From: Geminicoccaceae bacterium
GTDB lineage: Bacteria; Pseudomonadota; Alphaproteobacteria; Geminicoccales; Geminicoccaceae
NCBI GenBank assembly: GCA_030824835.1
Contig: JAPJRA010000032.1
Coordinates: 1-14,706, forward strand
Reading direction: 5' to 3'
Length of the DNA stretch: 14,706 nucleotides
This document shows positions 1 to 5,985 of this stretch, one piece after another. The stretch's first letter is position 1; each line of letters begins with the position of its first letter. The notes beneath the pieces are model-generated. The model was not told the origin of the DNA, ran no database searches, and saw only the letters and a program-made list of their open reading frames with translations. The translations under genes and the position numbers were made by a program.

Positions 1-233
1 CCGCCAAGGCGTGCTGCCTGCCGCGCAACCCGCGCGGTGCCCGGCCCGAGGAGAGCCACGATCCGCTGGTGCCCGGCCGCCCGGCCCCCCGCAAGGTGCT
101 CAAGGGCGGCTCGCATTTGTGCGCCCCCAGCTATTGCCGCCGCTACCGCCCCGCGGCGCGCCAGCCGCAGACCCTCGACACCGCTTCGGTGCATATCGGC
201 TTCCGATGCATCCGCCGTGTCGCCACGTCTTAA
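1..233 (+). CDS. Formylglycine-generating enzyme (sulfatase maturase), C-terminal fragment
   Basis: The 5' part lies outside the window. Reading from base 3 gives 76 residues ending at the TAA at 231-233. The fragment contains [20 protein letters not shown] and ends with a GFRC segment, the hallmark C-terminus of the FGE/SUMF1 family. These enzymes oxidise the active-site cysteine of sulfatases to formylglycine. The two cysteines five residues apart (codons at 120 and 135) match the catalytic, copper-binding cysteine pair of FGE, so the active site is present. The stop lies 22 bp before the sulfatase start, which fits one transcription unit in which the maturase activates the downstream enzyme. 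The N-terminal region cannot be judged. The family call is confident, because both the cysteine pair and the flanking RYRPAAR context fit. Confidence 0.93.
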   Translation, partial: AKACCLPRNPRGARPEESHDPLVPGRPAPRKVLKGGSHLCAPSYCRRYRPAARQPQTLDTASVHIGFRCIRRVATS

Positions 234-255
234 ATCCAGCTGCCGGAGAACCGTC

Positions 256-1707
256 GTGACTCATCTCGAAAGTCCCGCCGGGCGGAGCCGCCGCGACGTG
301 CTCGCAGGCAGCGCCGGCCTGCTCGCCGCCATCTCCGGCCTGCCGCTGTTCGCCACGGGCGCGCGAGCGCAAGGCACGGGCGGCGCGCCGCGCCCGCACA
401 TCCTCTACATCATGGCGGACGATCTCGGCTCCGCCGATGTCGGCTTCCGCGGCTCGGACATCAAGACGCCGAACCTCGACGCGTTGGCCGCCGGCGGCGC
501 GACGCTCGGCCATTTCTACACGCAGCCGATGTGCACACCGACGCGTGCGGCGCTCATGACCGGGCGCTACCCTTTGCGCTACGGCCTGCAGACTGCCGTG
601 ATCCCCTCCGGCGGCGACTATGGCCTCGCCACCGACGAGTTCCTGCTGCCGCAGGCACTGAAAGAGGTCGGTTATCGCACCGCGCTTGTGGGCAAATGGC
701 ATCTCGGCCACGCCGACCGGAAATACTGGCCGCGCCAGCGCGGTTTCGACAGTTTCTACGGTCCGCTCCTGGGCGAGATCGACCATTTCAACCATCAGGC
801 ACATGGCATCACCGACTGGTACCGCGACAATGAGGTGGTGGTCGAGGAGGGTTACGATACCGAACTGCTGGGCGCCGAAGCGGTGCGGCTGATCGGGGGA
901 CAAGACCCGAAGACACCGCTCTTCCTCTATCTCGCCTTCACCGCCCCCCACACGCCCTTTCAGGCGCCGCAGGCCTATGTCGAGATGTATGCCGGCATCG
1001 CCGACCCCCAGCGGCGCACCTATGCGGCGATGATTACCGCCATGGACGAGCAGATCGGCAAGGTGGTCGCGGCGTTGGAGGCGCGTGGCCTGCGCGAGAA
1101 CACGCTGATCGTGTTCCACAGCGACAATGGCGGCACGCGCAACAAGAAGTTTGTCGGCGAAGGGGAAGTGATCGGCGAGCTGCCGGCGAGCAACACCCCG
1201 CTGCGCGACGGCAAGGGCACGCTCTATGAGGGCGGCACCCGCGTCGCGGCGCTGGTCAACTGGCCGGGCCACATCGCGCCCGGCACAGCGCCAGGGGTGA
1301 TGCATGTGGTGGACATGCTGCCGACGCTGGCCGGGCTCGCCGGCGCCAGCCTCGGCCACAGCAAGCGGTTGGACGGCGTCGACATGTGGCCCGCCCTCGC
1401 GACCGGGCTGGCGGGCCGCGACGAGGTGGTCTACAACGTCGAGCCGAGCCAGGGCGCCGTGCGCGAGGGCGACTGGAAGCTCGTGTGGAAGGTGGATCTG
1501 CCGCCCAGGGTCGAGCTGTTCGACCTCTCCAAGGATCCGAACGAGACCACCGATCTCGCCGAGGCCCACCCGGACAAGGTGGCCGCGCTCACGGCGCGGG
1601 TGCTCGACCTCGCCCGCGCCATGGCGGAGCCCCTGCAACCTGCCACCGCCCATCGGCTGACACTGTCGGCACCGCCCACGACCCCCGGGACGGCTGCGGC
1701 CCCCTAG
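256..1707 (+). CDS. Tat-exported type I (formylglycine) sulfatase, arylsulfatase-like
   Basis: The product has 483 residues from a GTG start. I chose this start because GGAG (245-248) sits 7 nt upstream and the Tat signal begins right after it; the same frame is open further upstream but overlaps the maturase gene. The signal has twin arginines (SRRDVLAG, residues 11-18), a hydrophobic stretch to about 35 and probable cleavage after ARA. The sulfatase fold shows metal-binding DD (55-56), the maturation motif CTPTR (Cys93, converted to formylglycine), GKWHLGH (about 146-152) and HSDNGG (Asp290, Asn291). It hydrolyses sulfate esters in the periplasm; the substrate cannot be read from sequence. 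The adjacent maturase gene supplies its activation. Its stop codon lies in a CTAG that is also the insertion site of an IS remnant, so the 3' end is intact but immediately abutted by mobile DNA. Confidence 0.93.
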   Translation: MTHLESPAGRSRRDVLAGSAGLLAAISGLPLFATGARAQGTGGAPRPHILYIMADDLGSADVGFRGSDIKTPNLDALAAGGATLGHFYTQPMCTPTRAALMTGRYPLRYGLQTAVIPSGGDYGLATDEFLLPQALKEVGYRTALVGKWHLGHADRKYWPRQRGFDSFYGPLLGEIDHFNHQAHGITDWYRDNEVVVEEGYDTELLGAEAVRLIGGQDPKTPLFLYLAFTAPHTPFQAPQAYVEMYAGIADPQRRTYAAMITAMDEQIGKVVAALEARGLRENTLIVFHSDNGGTRNKKFVGEGEVIGELPASNTPLRDGKGTLYEGGTRVAALVNWPGHIAPGTAPGVMHVVDMLPTLAGLAGASLGHSKRLDGVDMWPALATGLAGRDEVVYNVEPSQGAVREGDWKLVWKVDLPPRVELFDLSKDPNETTDLAEAHPDKVAALTARVLDLARAMAEPLQPATAHRLTLSAPPTTPGTAAAP

Positions 1708-2012
1708 TTGTCGTTGCTATAGAGGTTGTCCGAGTTCAACCGCGTCAGTGGCGATTGTCCGGCGAGGGCTGCATGTGGGCGCTCTGTATTGTAGCGGTGC
1801 AGCCAGGGTCGCATGGCCTCGGTACGGGCGGCCGAGCTTTTAAGGGCCTGCAGGTAGGCCCATTCGCGCAAGGAGGTCTGGATGAACCGTTCTGCCTTGC
1901 CGTTGATCTGGGGCCTGTAGGGCTTGGTGCGCTTGAGCTTGATCCGGCCGCGCACGCGCCGTCGATCCACGTCGCTGCCGCGATCACCCGAGCTTCTGAT
2001 GGCGATGTTCAT
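1704..2012 (-). pseudogene. Truncated IS481-type transposase (C-terminal integrase-core remnant)
   Basis: The minus-strand frame of 102 codons carries KRTKPYRPQINGKAERFIQT, then REWAY and WLHRYNTERPH. This is the C-terminal part of a DDE/rve integrase-core transposase of the IS481 type; the Glu in NGKAER is the last catalytic acidic residue. The first two catalytic Asp blocks and the N-terminal HTH are missing. Roughly the first 28 residues (upstream of KLKRTKPY) do not look like the family, so homology seems to end near 1935 and the ATG at 2012 is probably accidental. The frame ends in a TAG that overlaps the sulfatase TAG on the opposite strand within the palindrome CTAG. The fragment cannot encode an active transposase. 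Confidence 0.85.
1709..1935 (-). mobile_element. Remnant of an IS481-family insertion sequence, one end preserved
   Basis: One IS terminus appears to start at 1709, reading TGTCGTTGC on the plus strand; a terminal TGT is typical of the family. It is directly preceded by CCTAGT (1703-1708), which fits the NCTAGN target known for Bordetella IS481. The other terminus is not found: neither an inverted copy of TGTCGTTGCTATAG nor a second CCTAGT occurs in the next few hundred bases, so the element is truncated. The right limit (about 1935) is set only by where transposase similarity fades, and is approximate. Confidence 0.65.
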
Positions 2013-2184
2013 ACCAGTTCATGGTGAAAATTTCATTGACAGATATCTCGGAGTGCGGAATTCAGAATGCAGAAAGACGGGATGGCTAAAATGATGCGGG
2101 TTGCTGCCCGGCACCGGCAAGCAGGATGGCGCGCCATCGATGTGACGCTGCGCTGTCGGCTCCGGCCCGCGGGGAGGGCGATAA
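2013..2184 (+). promoter_or_regulatory. AT-rich intergenic stretch upstream of the Rieske gene, possible promoter
   Basis: This 172-bp stretch has clearly lower GC than the genes around it. It contains a perfect 11-bp palindrome, TGAAAATTTCA (2025-2035), immediately followed by a perfect -35 hexamer TTGACA (2036-2041). No good -10 lies 16-18 bp further on; CAGAAT at 2063-2068 is at 21 bp, which is too far. A promoter for the Rieske-dehydrogenase genes is expected here, and the palindrome would suit an operator, but this is inference. The segment could equally include debris from the neighbouring IS. GGGAGGG at 2172-2178 is the ribosome binding site of the next gene. Confidence 0.3.
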
Positions 2185-2760
2185 TTGTCTGATACGCACA
2201 AGTGTTGCATGCGCCGGCGCGAGCTGTTGGCGGCGGTGCCTGCCGTCGCGGCGGCCGGGCTGGGCACGGCGCGGGTGGCCGATGCTGCGGATGCCAAGAG
2301 CCTGCCGCAGCCAGGGGATCATCTGGTCGTCGAAGGCGGCAGCAACAAAGGGCAGGTCGTGCGTCCGGAGCTGGTGCCGGAAGGTGGCCCACTCCTCGCG
2401 GTGTTGGCTGCCGATGCCACCACGGGCTTGGTGCGCAATGGCTCGCGCTTCGGCAAGATCATCCTGCTGCGTCTGACGCCGGATCAGCTCGACGAGGACA
2501 CGCGCCAGCACGCGGCCGACGGGGTCGTCGCTTATTCGGCGATCTGCACCCACCAGGGGTGCACGCTCAGCGGCTGGAAGGCCGAGGAGCGCGTGATCGC
2601 CTGCTTCTGCCATCACTCCGAGTTCGAGCCCACTGCCAGCGGCAAGGTCGCGAAGGGGCCGGCCACGCGCCGCCTGCCGATGCTGCCGATCGCGGTCGGG
2701 CCCAACGGGGATCTGGTGGTGGTCGCCGAGTTTACCAGCAAGCCCGGCTACAAGGCGTGA
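2185..2760 (+). CDS. Tat-exported Rieske [2Fe-2S] protein
   Basis: The product has 191 residues from a TTG start, chosen for the strong GGGAGGG Shine-Dalgarno 6 nt upstream; the in-frame ATG at 2209 lacks one. A Tat signal (RRRELL at residues 10-15, then an Ala-rich hydrophobic stretch to about 35) targets a pre-folded cofactor protein to the periplasm. The Rieske motifs are CTHQGC (121-126) and CFCHHS (140-145). By analogy with bc1 Rieske proteins, Cys121, His123, Cys140 and His143 bind the cluster, and Cys126-Cys142 form the stabilising disulfide. There is no oxygenase domain, so it is an electron carrier. It lies 38 bp upstream of the PQQ dehydrogenase and is the likely electron acceptor or relay for it. 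No cytochrome b or c1 gene is nearby, which argues against a bc1 complex subunit. Confidence 0.9.
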   Translation: MSDTHKCCMRRRELLAAVPAVAAAGLGTARVADAADAKSLPQPGDHLVVEGGSNKGQVVRPELVPEGGPLLAVLAADATTGLVRNGSRFGKIILLRLTPDQLDEDTRQHAADGVVAYSAICTHQGCTLSGWKAEERVIACFCHHSEFEPTASGKVAKGPATRRLPMLPIAVGPNGDLVVVAEFTSKPGYKA

Positions 2761-2798
2761 ACAGCCTTGGCTTTGGGCCCAATCAGGGAGGTTCGCCT

Positions 2799-4586
2799 AT
2801 GTTGCAGCTGAAGGGCCGCGACGGGATCGTCGCACGTCGGGCCCGTCATCTACTGTTTTCCACCGCCTGTCTGGCCGCCGTCGCTGGTCCCGCGTTCGCC
2901 GCGGACTACGCGCCGGTCACCGACGAGCGCCTCGCCAAGCCCGAGGCCGGGAACTGGCTGCAGTGGCGTGGCAATTACAGCGGCTGGGGCTACAGCCCGC
3001 TCAACCAGATCAACGCCGAGAACGTCAAGGAGCTGGTCCCGGTCTGGACACTGTCCACGGGCATGATGGAGGGCCATCAGGCCCCGCCGATGGTCAACAA
3101 CGGCGTCATGTTCGTCAGCACGCCGCAGAACCAGGTGATCGCCGTCGAGGCGGCTACCGGTACCGAGCTCTGGCGGTTCCAAAAGGAGATCCCAGAGGAG
3201 CTGTCGCAGCTCCATCCGACCAACCGCGGCGTCGGTCTTTACGGCGACCGGCTCTATCTGACCACCACCGATGCCTGCGTCGTCTCGCTCGACGCCAAGA
3301 CGGGCGCCGAGGTCTGGACCAAGTGTGTCGCCGACTGGGCCGACGGCTATTACATGACGCTGTCGCCGCTGGTGGCGAACGGCAAGGTCGTGGTCGGTGT
3401 CTCGGGCGGCGAGTACGGCGTCCGCGGCTTCATCACCGCACTGGATGCAACCTCCGGTGACGAGGTTTGGAAGACCTATACCGTCCCGGGGCCGGGCGAG
3501 CCAGGGCATGAGAGCTGGAAGGGTGACGACTGGAAGACCGGCGGCGGCTCGGTCTGGATCCAGGGCAGCTACGATCCCTCGAACAAGCTCGCCTATTTCG
3601 GCACCGGCAACGGCGGGCCATGGATGCCTGACACGCGCCCGGGCGACAATCTCTACACCAGCTCGGTGGTCGCCCTCGACATCGACACCGGCAAGATCAA
3701 GGGGCATCACCAGTATCACTGGAACGACGCCTGGGACTGGGACGAGGTCTCGGCGCCGGTGCTGGTGGATGTCGAGCGTGACGGCAAGATCGTGCACGAG
3801 GCGATCCACGCCGGTCGCAACGGCTATCTCTGGACGCTGGAGCGCACCCCGGACGGTCCGATCAACTTCCTGAACGGCGTGCCGTTCGTCGAGCAGAACG
3901 TGTTCGCCTCGCTCGATCCCAAGACCGGCAGGCCCACCTACAATGAGGCCAAGGTCCCCGAGACCAACAAGCGGGTGGAGTTCTGCCCGTCCTTGTGGGG
4001 TGGCAAGGACTGGCCGCCTGAGGCCTACAATCCCGACACGGGCCTCCTCTACATCCCGTCGCACATCAATCTGTGCTCCGAGCTCGGTGGCGTGCCATTG
4101 GATGCCCGGCAGCCGGGTGACCTCTATATCGGCGTGTCGATCGACGACATCCTCACCTCCCTGCGGCTCGCGGAAGGTACCGACACCTCCAAGCCCGTAC
4201 CGATCGGCTCGCTGCAGGCGTGGGACGTCAAGACCGGCAAGAAGGTCTGGGCGACCAACTTCAACGACACCCCGTTCTGGGCGCCGTTGCTGACCACGGC
4301 CGGCAATCTGGTGTTCGCGGGTGGCACCAACGACCGCATGTTCCGGGCGATGGATGCGAAGACCGGCAAGATCCTGTGGCAGAGCCGGCTCAACTCGGGC
4401 GTCACCGGCGTGCCTTCGTCCTTCGAGGTCGACGGCGTGCAGTACGTCGCCGTGCAGGCAGGTTGGGGCGTGGACGCCGAGCGCATGCAGGGCGGCTTGA
4501 ACCAGCTCTTGTCGCATAAGGTGACGGTGCCGCAGGGCGGCTCGATCTGGGTCTTCGCCTTGCGCGATAAGGCGCCCACCCTTTGA
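2799..4586 (+). CDS. Periplasmic PQQ-dependent alcohol dehydrogenase (quinoprotein), putatively lanthanide-type
   Basis: The product has 595 residues from an ATG with AGGGAGG 7 nt upstream. A Sec signal peptide ends about AGPAFA|ADY. The eight-bladed propeller of the methanol/ethanol dehydrogenase family is indicated by WLQWRGNYSGWGYSPL and repeated tryptophan-docking motifs (SLDAKTGAEVW, ALDATSGDEVW, AWDVKTGKKVW, AMDAKTGKILW). Metal/PQQ ligands are recognisable: Glu205 (SGGEYGVRG), Asn271 (GTGNGGPW) and catalytic Asp313 in WDWDE. Asp315, two residues on, is the extra acidic residue typical of lanthanide-dependent members. The usual vicinal Cys-Cys before NRG is replaced by Gln137-Leu138. There is no CxxCH, so it has no haem domain and needs an external acceptor. 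It lies in an operon with the upstream Rieske gene. The substrate is probably an alcohol or aldehyde and cannot be specified. Confidence 0.92.
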   Translation: MLQLKGRDGIVARRARHLLFSTACLAAVAGPAFAADYAPVTDERLAKPEAGNWLQWRGNYSGWGYSPLNQINAENVKELVPVWTLSTGMMEGHQAPPMVNNGVMFVSTPQNQVIAVEAATGTELWRFQKEIPEELSQLHPTNRGVGLYGDRLYLTTTDACVVSLDAKTGAEVWTKCVADWADGYYMTLSPLVANGKVVVGVSGGEYGVRGFITALDATSGDEVWKTYTVPGPGEPGHESWKGDDWKTGGGSVWIQGSYDPSNKLAYFGTGNGGPWMPDTRPGDNLYTSSVVALDIDTGKIKGHHQYHWNDAWDWDEVSAPVLVDVERDGKIVHEAIHAGRNGYLWTLERTPDGPINFLNGVPFVEQNVFASLDPKTGRPTYNEAKVPETNKRVEFCPSLWGGKDWPPEAYNPDTGLLYIPSHINLCSELGGVPLDARQPGDLYIGVSIDDILTSLRLAEGTDTSKPVPIGSLQAWDVKTGKKVWATNFNDTPFWAPLLTTAGNLVFAGGTNDRMFRAMDAKTGKILWQSRLNSGVTGVPSSFEVDGVQYVAVQAGWGVDAERMQGGLNQLLSHKVTVPQGGSIWVFALRDKAPTL

Positions 4587-4600
4587 TCTCCAAGGCTACA

Positions 4601-4626
4601 GCCAGCCGCGCATCGTCGCGGCTGGC
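4601..4626 (+). other. Strong RNA hairpin between dehydrogenase and small secreted protein genes
   Basis: GCCAGCCGCG (4601-4610) and CGCGGCTGGC (4617-4626) form a perfect 10-bp GC-rich stem with a 6-nt loop. It starts 14 nt after the dehydrogenase stop and ends 4 nt before the GGAGG ribosome binding site of the next gene. No T-run follows, so it is not a classical intrinsic terminator. An mRNA-stabilising or expression-balancing intercistronic element is more likely. It also argues that translation of the next gene starts after it. Confidence 0.6.
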
Positions 4627-4642
4627 GCCTGGAGGCGGGCGC

Positions 4643-5101
4643 GTGATCGCCCGCCTCTCGGCCTTGGTGCTGATGCTGGCCGCTGCGAGCACCGCCCAGG
4701 CGGCGATTGAGAGCTTGCCGACCACGGACGCCGAGCTGGTGGCAACCGTCCGCTCGGCGATCGTCGAAAGCGACATGAACACGTTCGATCAGTTGATCAA
4801 CTGGGACGGCGCCAGCAAGATGGCGCGCCGCATCGTCACTTTCTCCGTTCGCCACGGGCTGGGACGGCCGATTCGCTCGATCACCTTGCAGCCGTTCCCG
4901 GCGGATGGGCTCGCGAAGATCGAGGCCCAGGGTAGGAAGCACGTCAACATGCCGGTCACCAACGAGCTGCGGGTCGTGTTCGACGAGCCTCCCATCGAGG
5001 GTCTGACGACGTCGCCGACGATGGTGTTCCTGATCGGCAAGCTGGACGATGTCTATCGCATCGCTTTGATGGTGCGAAACAGTCCACCCAAGCGAGATTA
5101 G
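4643..5101 (+). CDS. Small secreted protein of unknown function
   Basis: The product has 152 residues from a GTG start with GGAGG (4631-4635) 7 nt upstream. The first residues form a clean Sec signal peptide (IARLSALVLMLAAASTAQA, cleavage before AIES). The frame is open back to a TTG at 4583 overlapping the dehydrogenase stop, but that start would put 20 extra residues, encoded by the hairpin, before the signal. The mature part is about 130 residues with mixed alpha/beta character, no cysteines and no repeated motif. I do not recognise the family. Its position right behind the dehydrogenase suggests a periplasmic accessory, in the way that methanol dehydrogenase clusters carry a small MxaJ/XoxJ-type helper, but no sequence similarity to those is claimed. 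Confidence 0.8.
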   Translation: MIARLSALVLMLAAASTAQAAIESLPTTDAELVATVRSAIVESDMNTFDQLINWDGASKMARRIVTFSVRHGLGRPIRSITLQPFPADGLAKIEAQGRKHVNMPVTNELRVVFDEPPIEGLTTSPTMVFLIGKLDDVYRIALMVRNSPPKRD

Positions 5102-5145
5102 AGCGGTTTGACTGGCGGCCGGGCGGTTTCTCCTTTAGGAATCTC

Positions 5146-5161
5146 TGGCACAAAGTTTGCA
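5146..5161 (+). promoter_or_regulatory. Sigma-54 (-24/-12) promoter upstream of the GntR-family gene
   Basis: TGGCAC (5146-5151), five bases, then TTGCA (5157-5161) reproduce the RpoN consensus exactly, with GG at -25/-24 and GC at -13/-12 and a spacing of 12 between the invariant positions. The predicted transcription start is about 5172, leaving a 16-nt leader before the ATG at 5188 with AAGG at 5178-5181 as ribosome binding site. It lies in the only non-coding gap between two genes, where a promoter is expected. An enhancer-binding activator would be needed; none is encoded in the window. Confidence 0.65.
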
Positions 5162-5187
5162 GTCAATATTATCGTTCAAGGCACCTG

Positions 5188-5883
5188 ATGAGGCCGCTGG
5201 CGCTTCGCCCCACGCTCGTCGAGCAAACGTATGAAGCTATTCTCAATGGCATCTGCGATGGCACGGTGCCCTTGAATACCCAGCTGGTCCAGGAGCAGCT
5301 GGCCCAGCGTCTGGGCGTTTCCCGACAGCCGATCCAACAAGCGCTGATGCTGCTGCGCAACGACGGCATCTTGGAGGATGTCGGCCGGCGCGGCGTGGTC
5401 GTGCCGCCGCTCGATCCGGTGACGATCCGGCACCGCTACCAGATCCGGGCCGCCCTGGATTCGCTGGCGGCGCGGCTCGCGGCGCAGCGCTGTGGCGCCT
5501 CGCGTACGACCGCCGCCCAGATCCGGCGCGAGGGCGAGGCGATCATCGCCCAGGGGTCGGCCGCCGTGCGGGAACGCGTGGTCTGCCGGATGATCGCCCA
5601 TGACGTCGCGTTTCACTCGTTCCTCTACCGCGCCTCGGGCAATACCGCGCTCGGGCCGACCGCCGCCGTGCACTGGCCCTTCCTGCGCCGTGCCATGGGC
5701 GAGGGCCTTCGGCGCTCCGCGCTGGCTCTTCCGGTCTGGGATCAGCACCAGCAGATTCTCGATGCCCTGGTCGCCGGCGATGCCGCCGCCGCGGTGGAGC
5801 GAGCCACCTACCACCTCGAGGCGACGGCCGATTTTCTAGCGGCCGACATAGCGGCTTCACGGGACCTGGCCGCGGTTGGCTGA
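5188..5883 (+). CDS. GntR-family transcriptional regulator, FCD (FadR) subfamily
   Basis: The product has 231 residues. A GntR winged-helix DNA-binding domain occupies about residues 8-75 (LVEQTYEAIL, then LAQRLGVSRQPIQQALMLL with the recognition helix, then the wing GRRGVVV). It is followed by an all-helical FCD ligand-binding domain (about 80-220). The FCD metal site is complete: Asp139, His143, His187 and His209, with the His pair 22 residues apart as is usual. Such regulators respond to small carboxylic acids or related metabolites and usually repress nearby catabolic genes. Here the likely targets are the dehydrogenase genes upstream or the oxidoreductase operon downstream; the sequence does not decide between them. 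It has its own sigma-54-type promoter. Confidence 0.9.
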   Translation: MRPLALRPTLVEQTYEAILNGICDGTVPLNTQLVQEQLAQRLGVSRQPIQQALMLLRNDGILEDVGRRGVVVPPLDPVTIRHRYQIRAALDSLAARLAAQRCGASRTTAAQIRREGEAIIAQGSAAVRERVVCRMIAHDVAFHSFLYRASGNTALGPTAAVHWPFLRRAMGEGLRRSALALPVWDQHQQILDALVAGDAAAAVERATYHLEATADFLAADIAASRDLAAVG

Positions 5884-5902
5884 CGCGCCGCCCTAGGTTA
5901 CC

Positions 5903-5919
5903 GCAAGGTGACTACTTGC
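5903..5919. promoter_or_regulatory. Inverted repeat upstream of the FrnE-like operon, candidate operator
   Basis: GCAAG (5903-5907) and CTTGC (5915-5919) form a perfect dyad with a 7-bp spacer, in the 102-bp gap between the GntR gene and the first gene of the oxidoreductase operon. The right half continues as CTTGCCTGTGG, which recurs with one change (CTTACCTGTGG) at 9847-9857 near the start of the second HxlR gene. TACTTGCC (5912-5919) is repeated exactly at 9882-9889. A shared binding site for an HxlR regulator is possible. No convincing sigma-70 hexamers were found in this gap. Confidence 0.35.
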
Positions 5920-5985
5920 CTGTGGCGCATCTGGTGAGCATTTCTGGCGCGACGCCGCTTCCGGCCATGCCCAGAGGAGTTCGCC

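Noticed and set aside
100..1653. Minus-strand open frame opposite the sulfatase
   Set aside because: Shadow frame; the sulfatase motifs fix the coding strand.
2067..2192. 41-codon ORF (starting MQKDGMAKMM) overlapping the Rieske start
   Set aside because: No proper ribosome binding site, no similarity, and no exact coupling geometry; likely chance.
2202..2798. N-terminal extension of the dehydrogenase frame through the Rieske gene
   Set aside because: This region is coded in another frame by the Rieske motifs; the ATG at 2799 has a good ribosome binding site and directly precedes a signal peptide.
2850..4517. Long minus-strand open frame opposite the PQQ dehydrogenase
   Set aside because: Shadow of a GC-rich gene; no recognisable domain, no ribosome binding site, and the plus strand is certain.
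4583..4642. Earlier TTG start of the small secreted protein, overlapping the dehydrogenase stop
   Set aside because: It would translate through the 10-bp hairpin and place extra residues before a clean signal peptide; GTG at 4643 has GGAGG at ideal distance.
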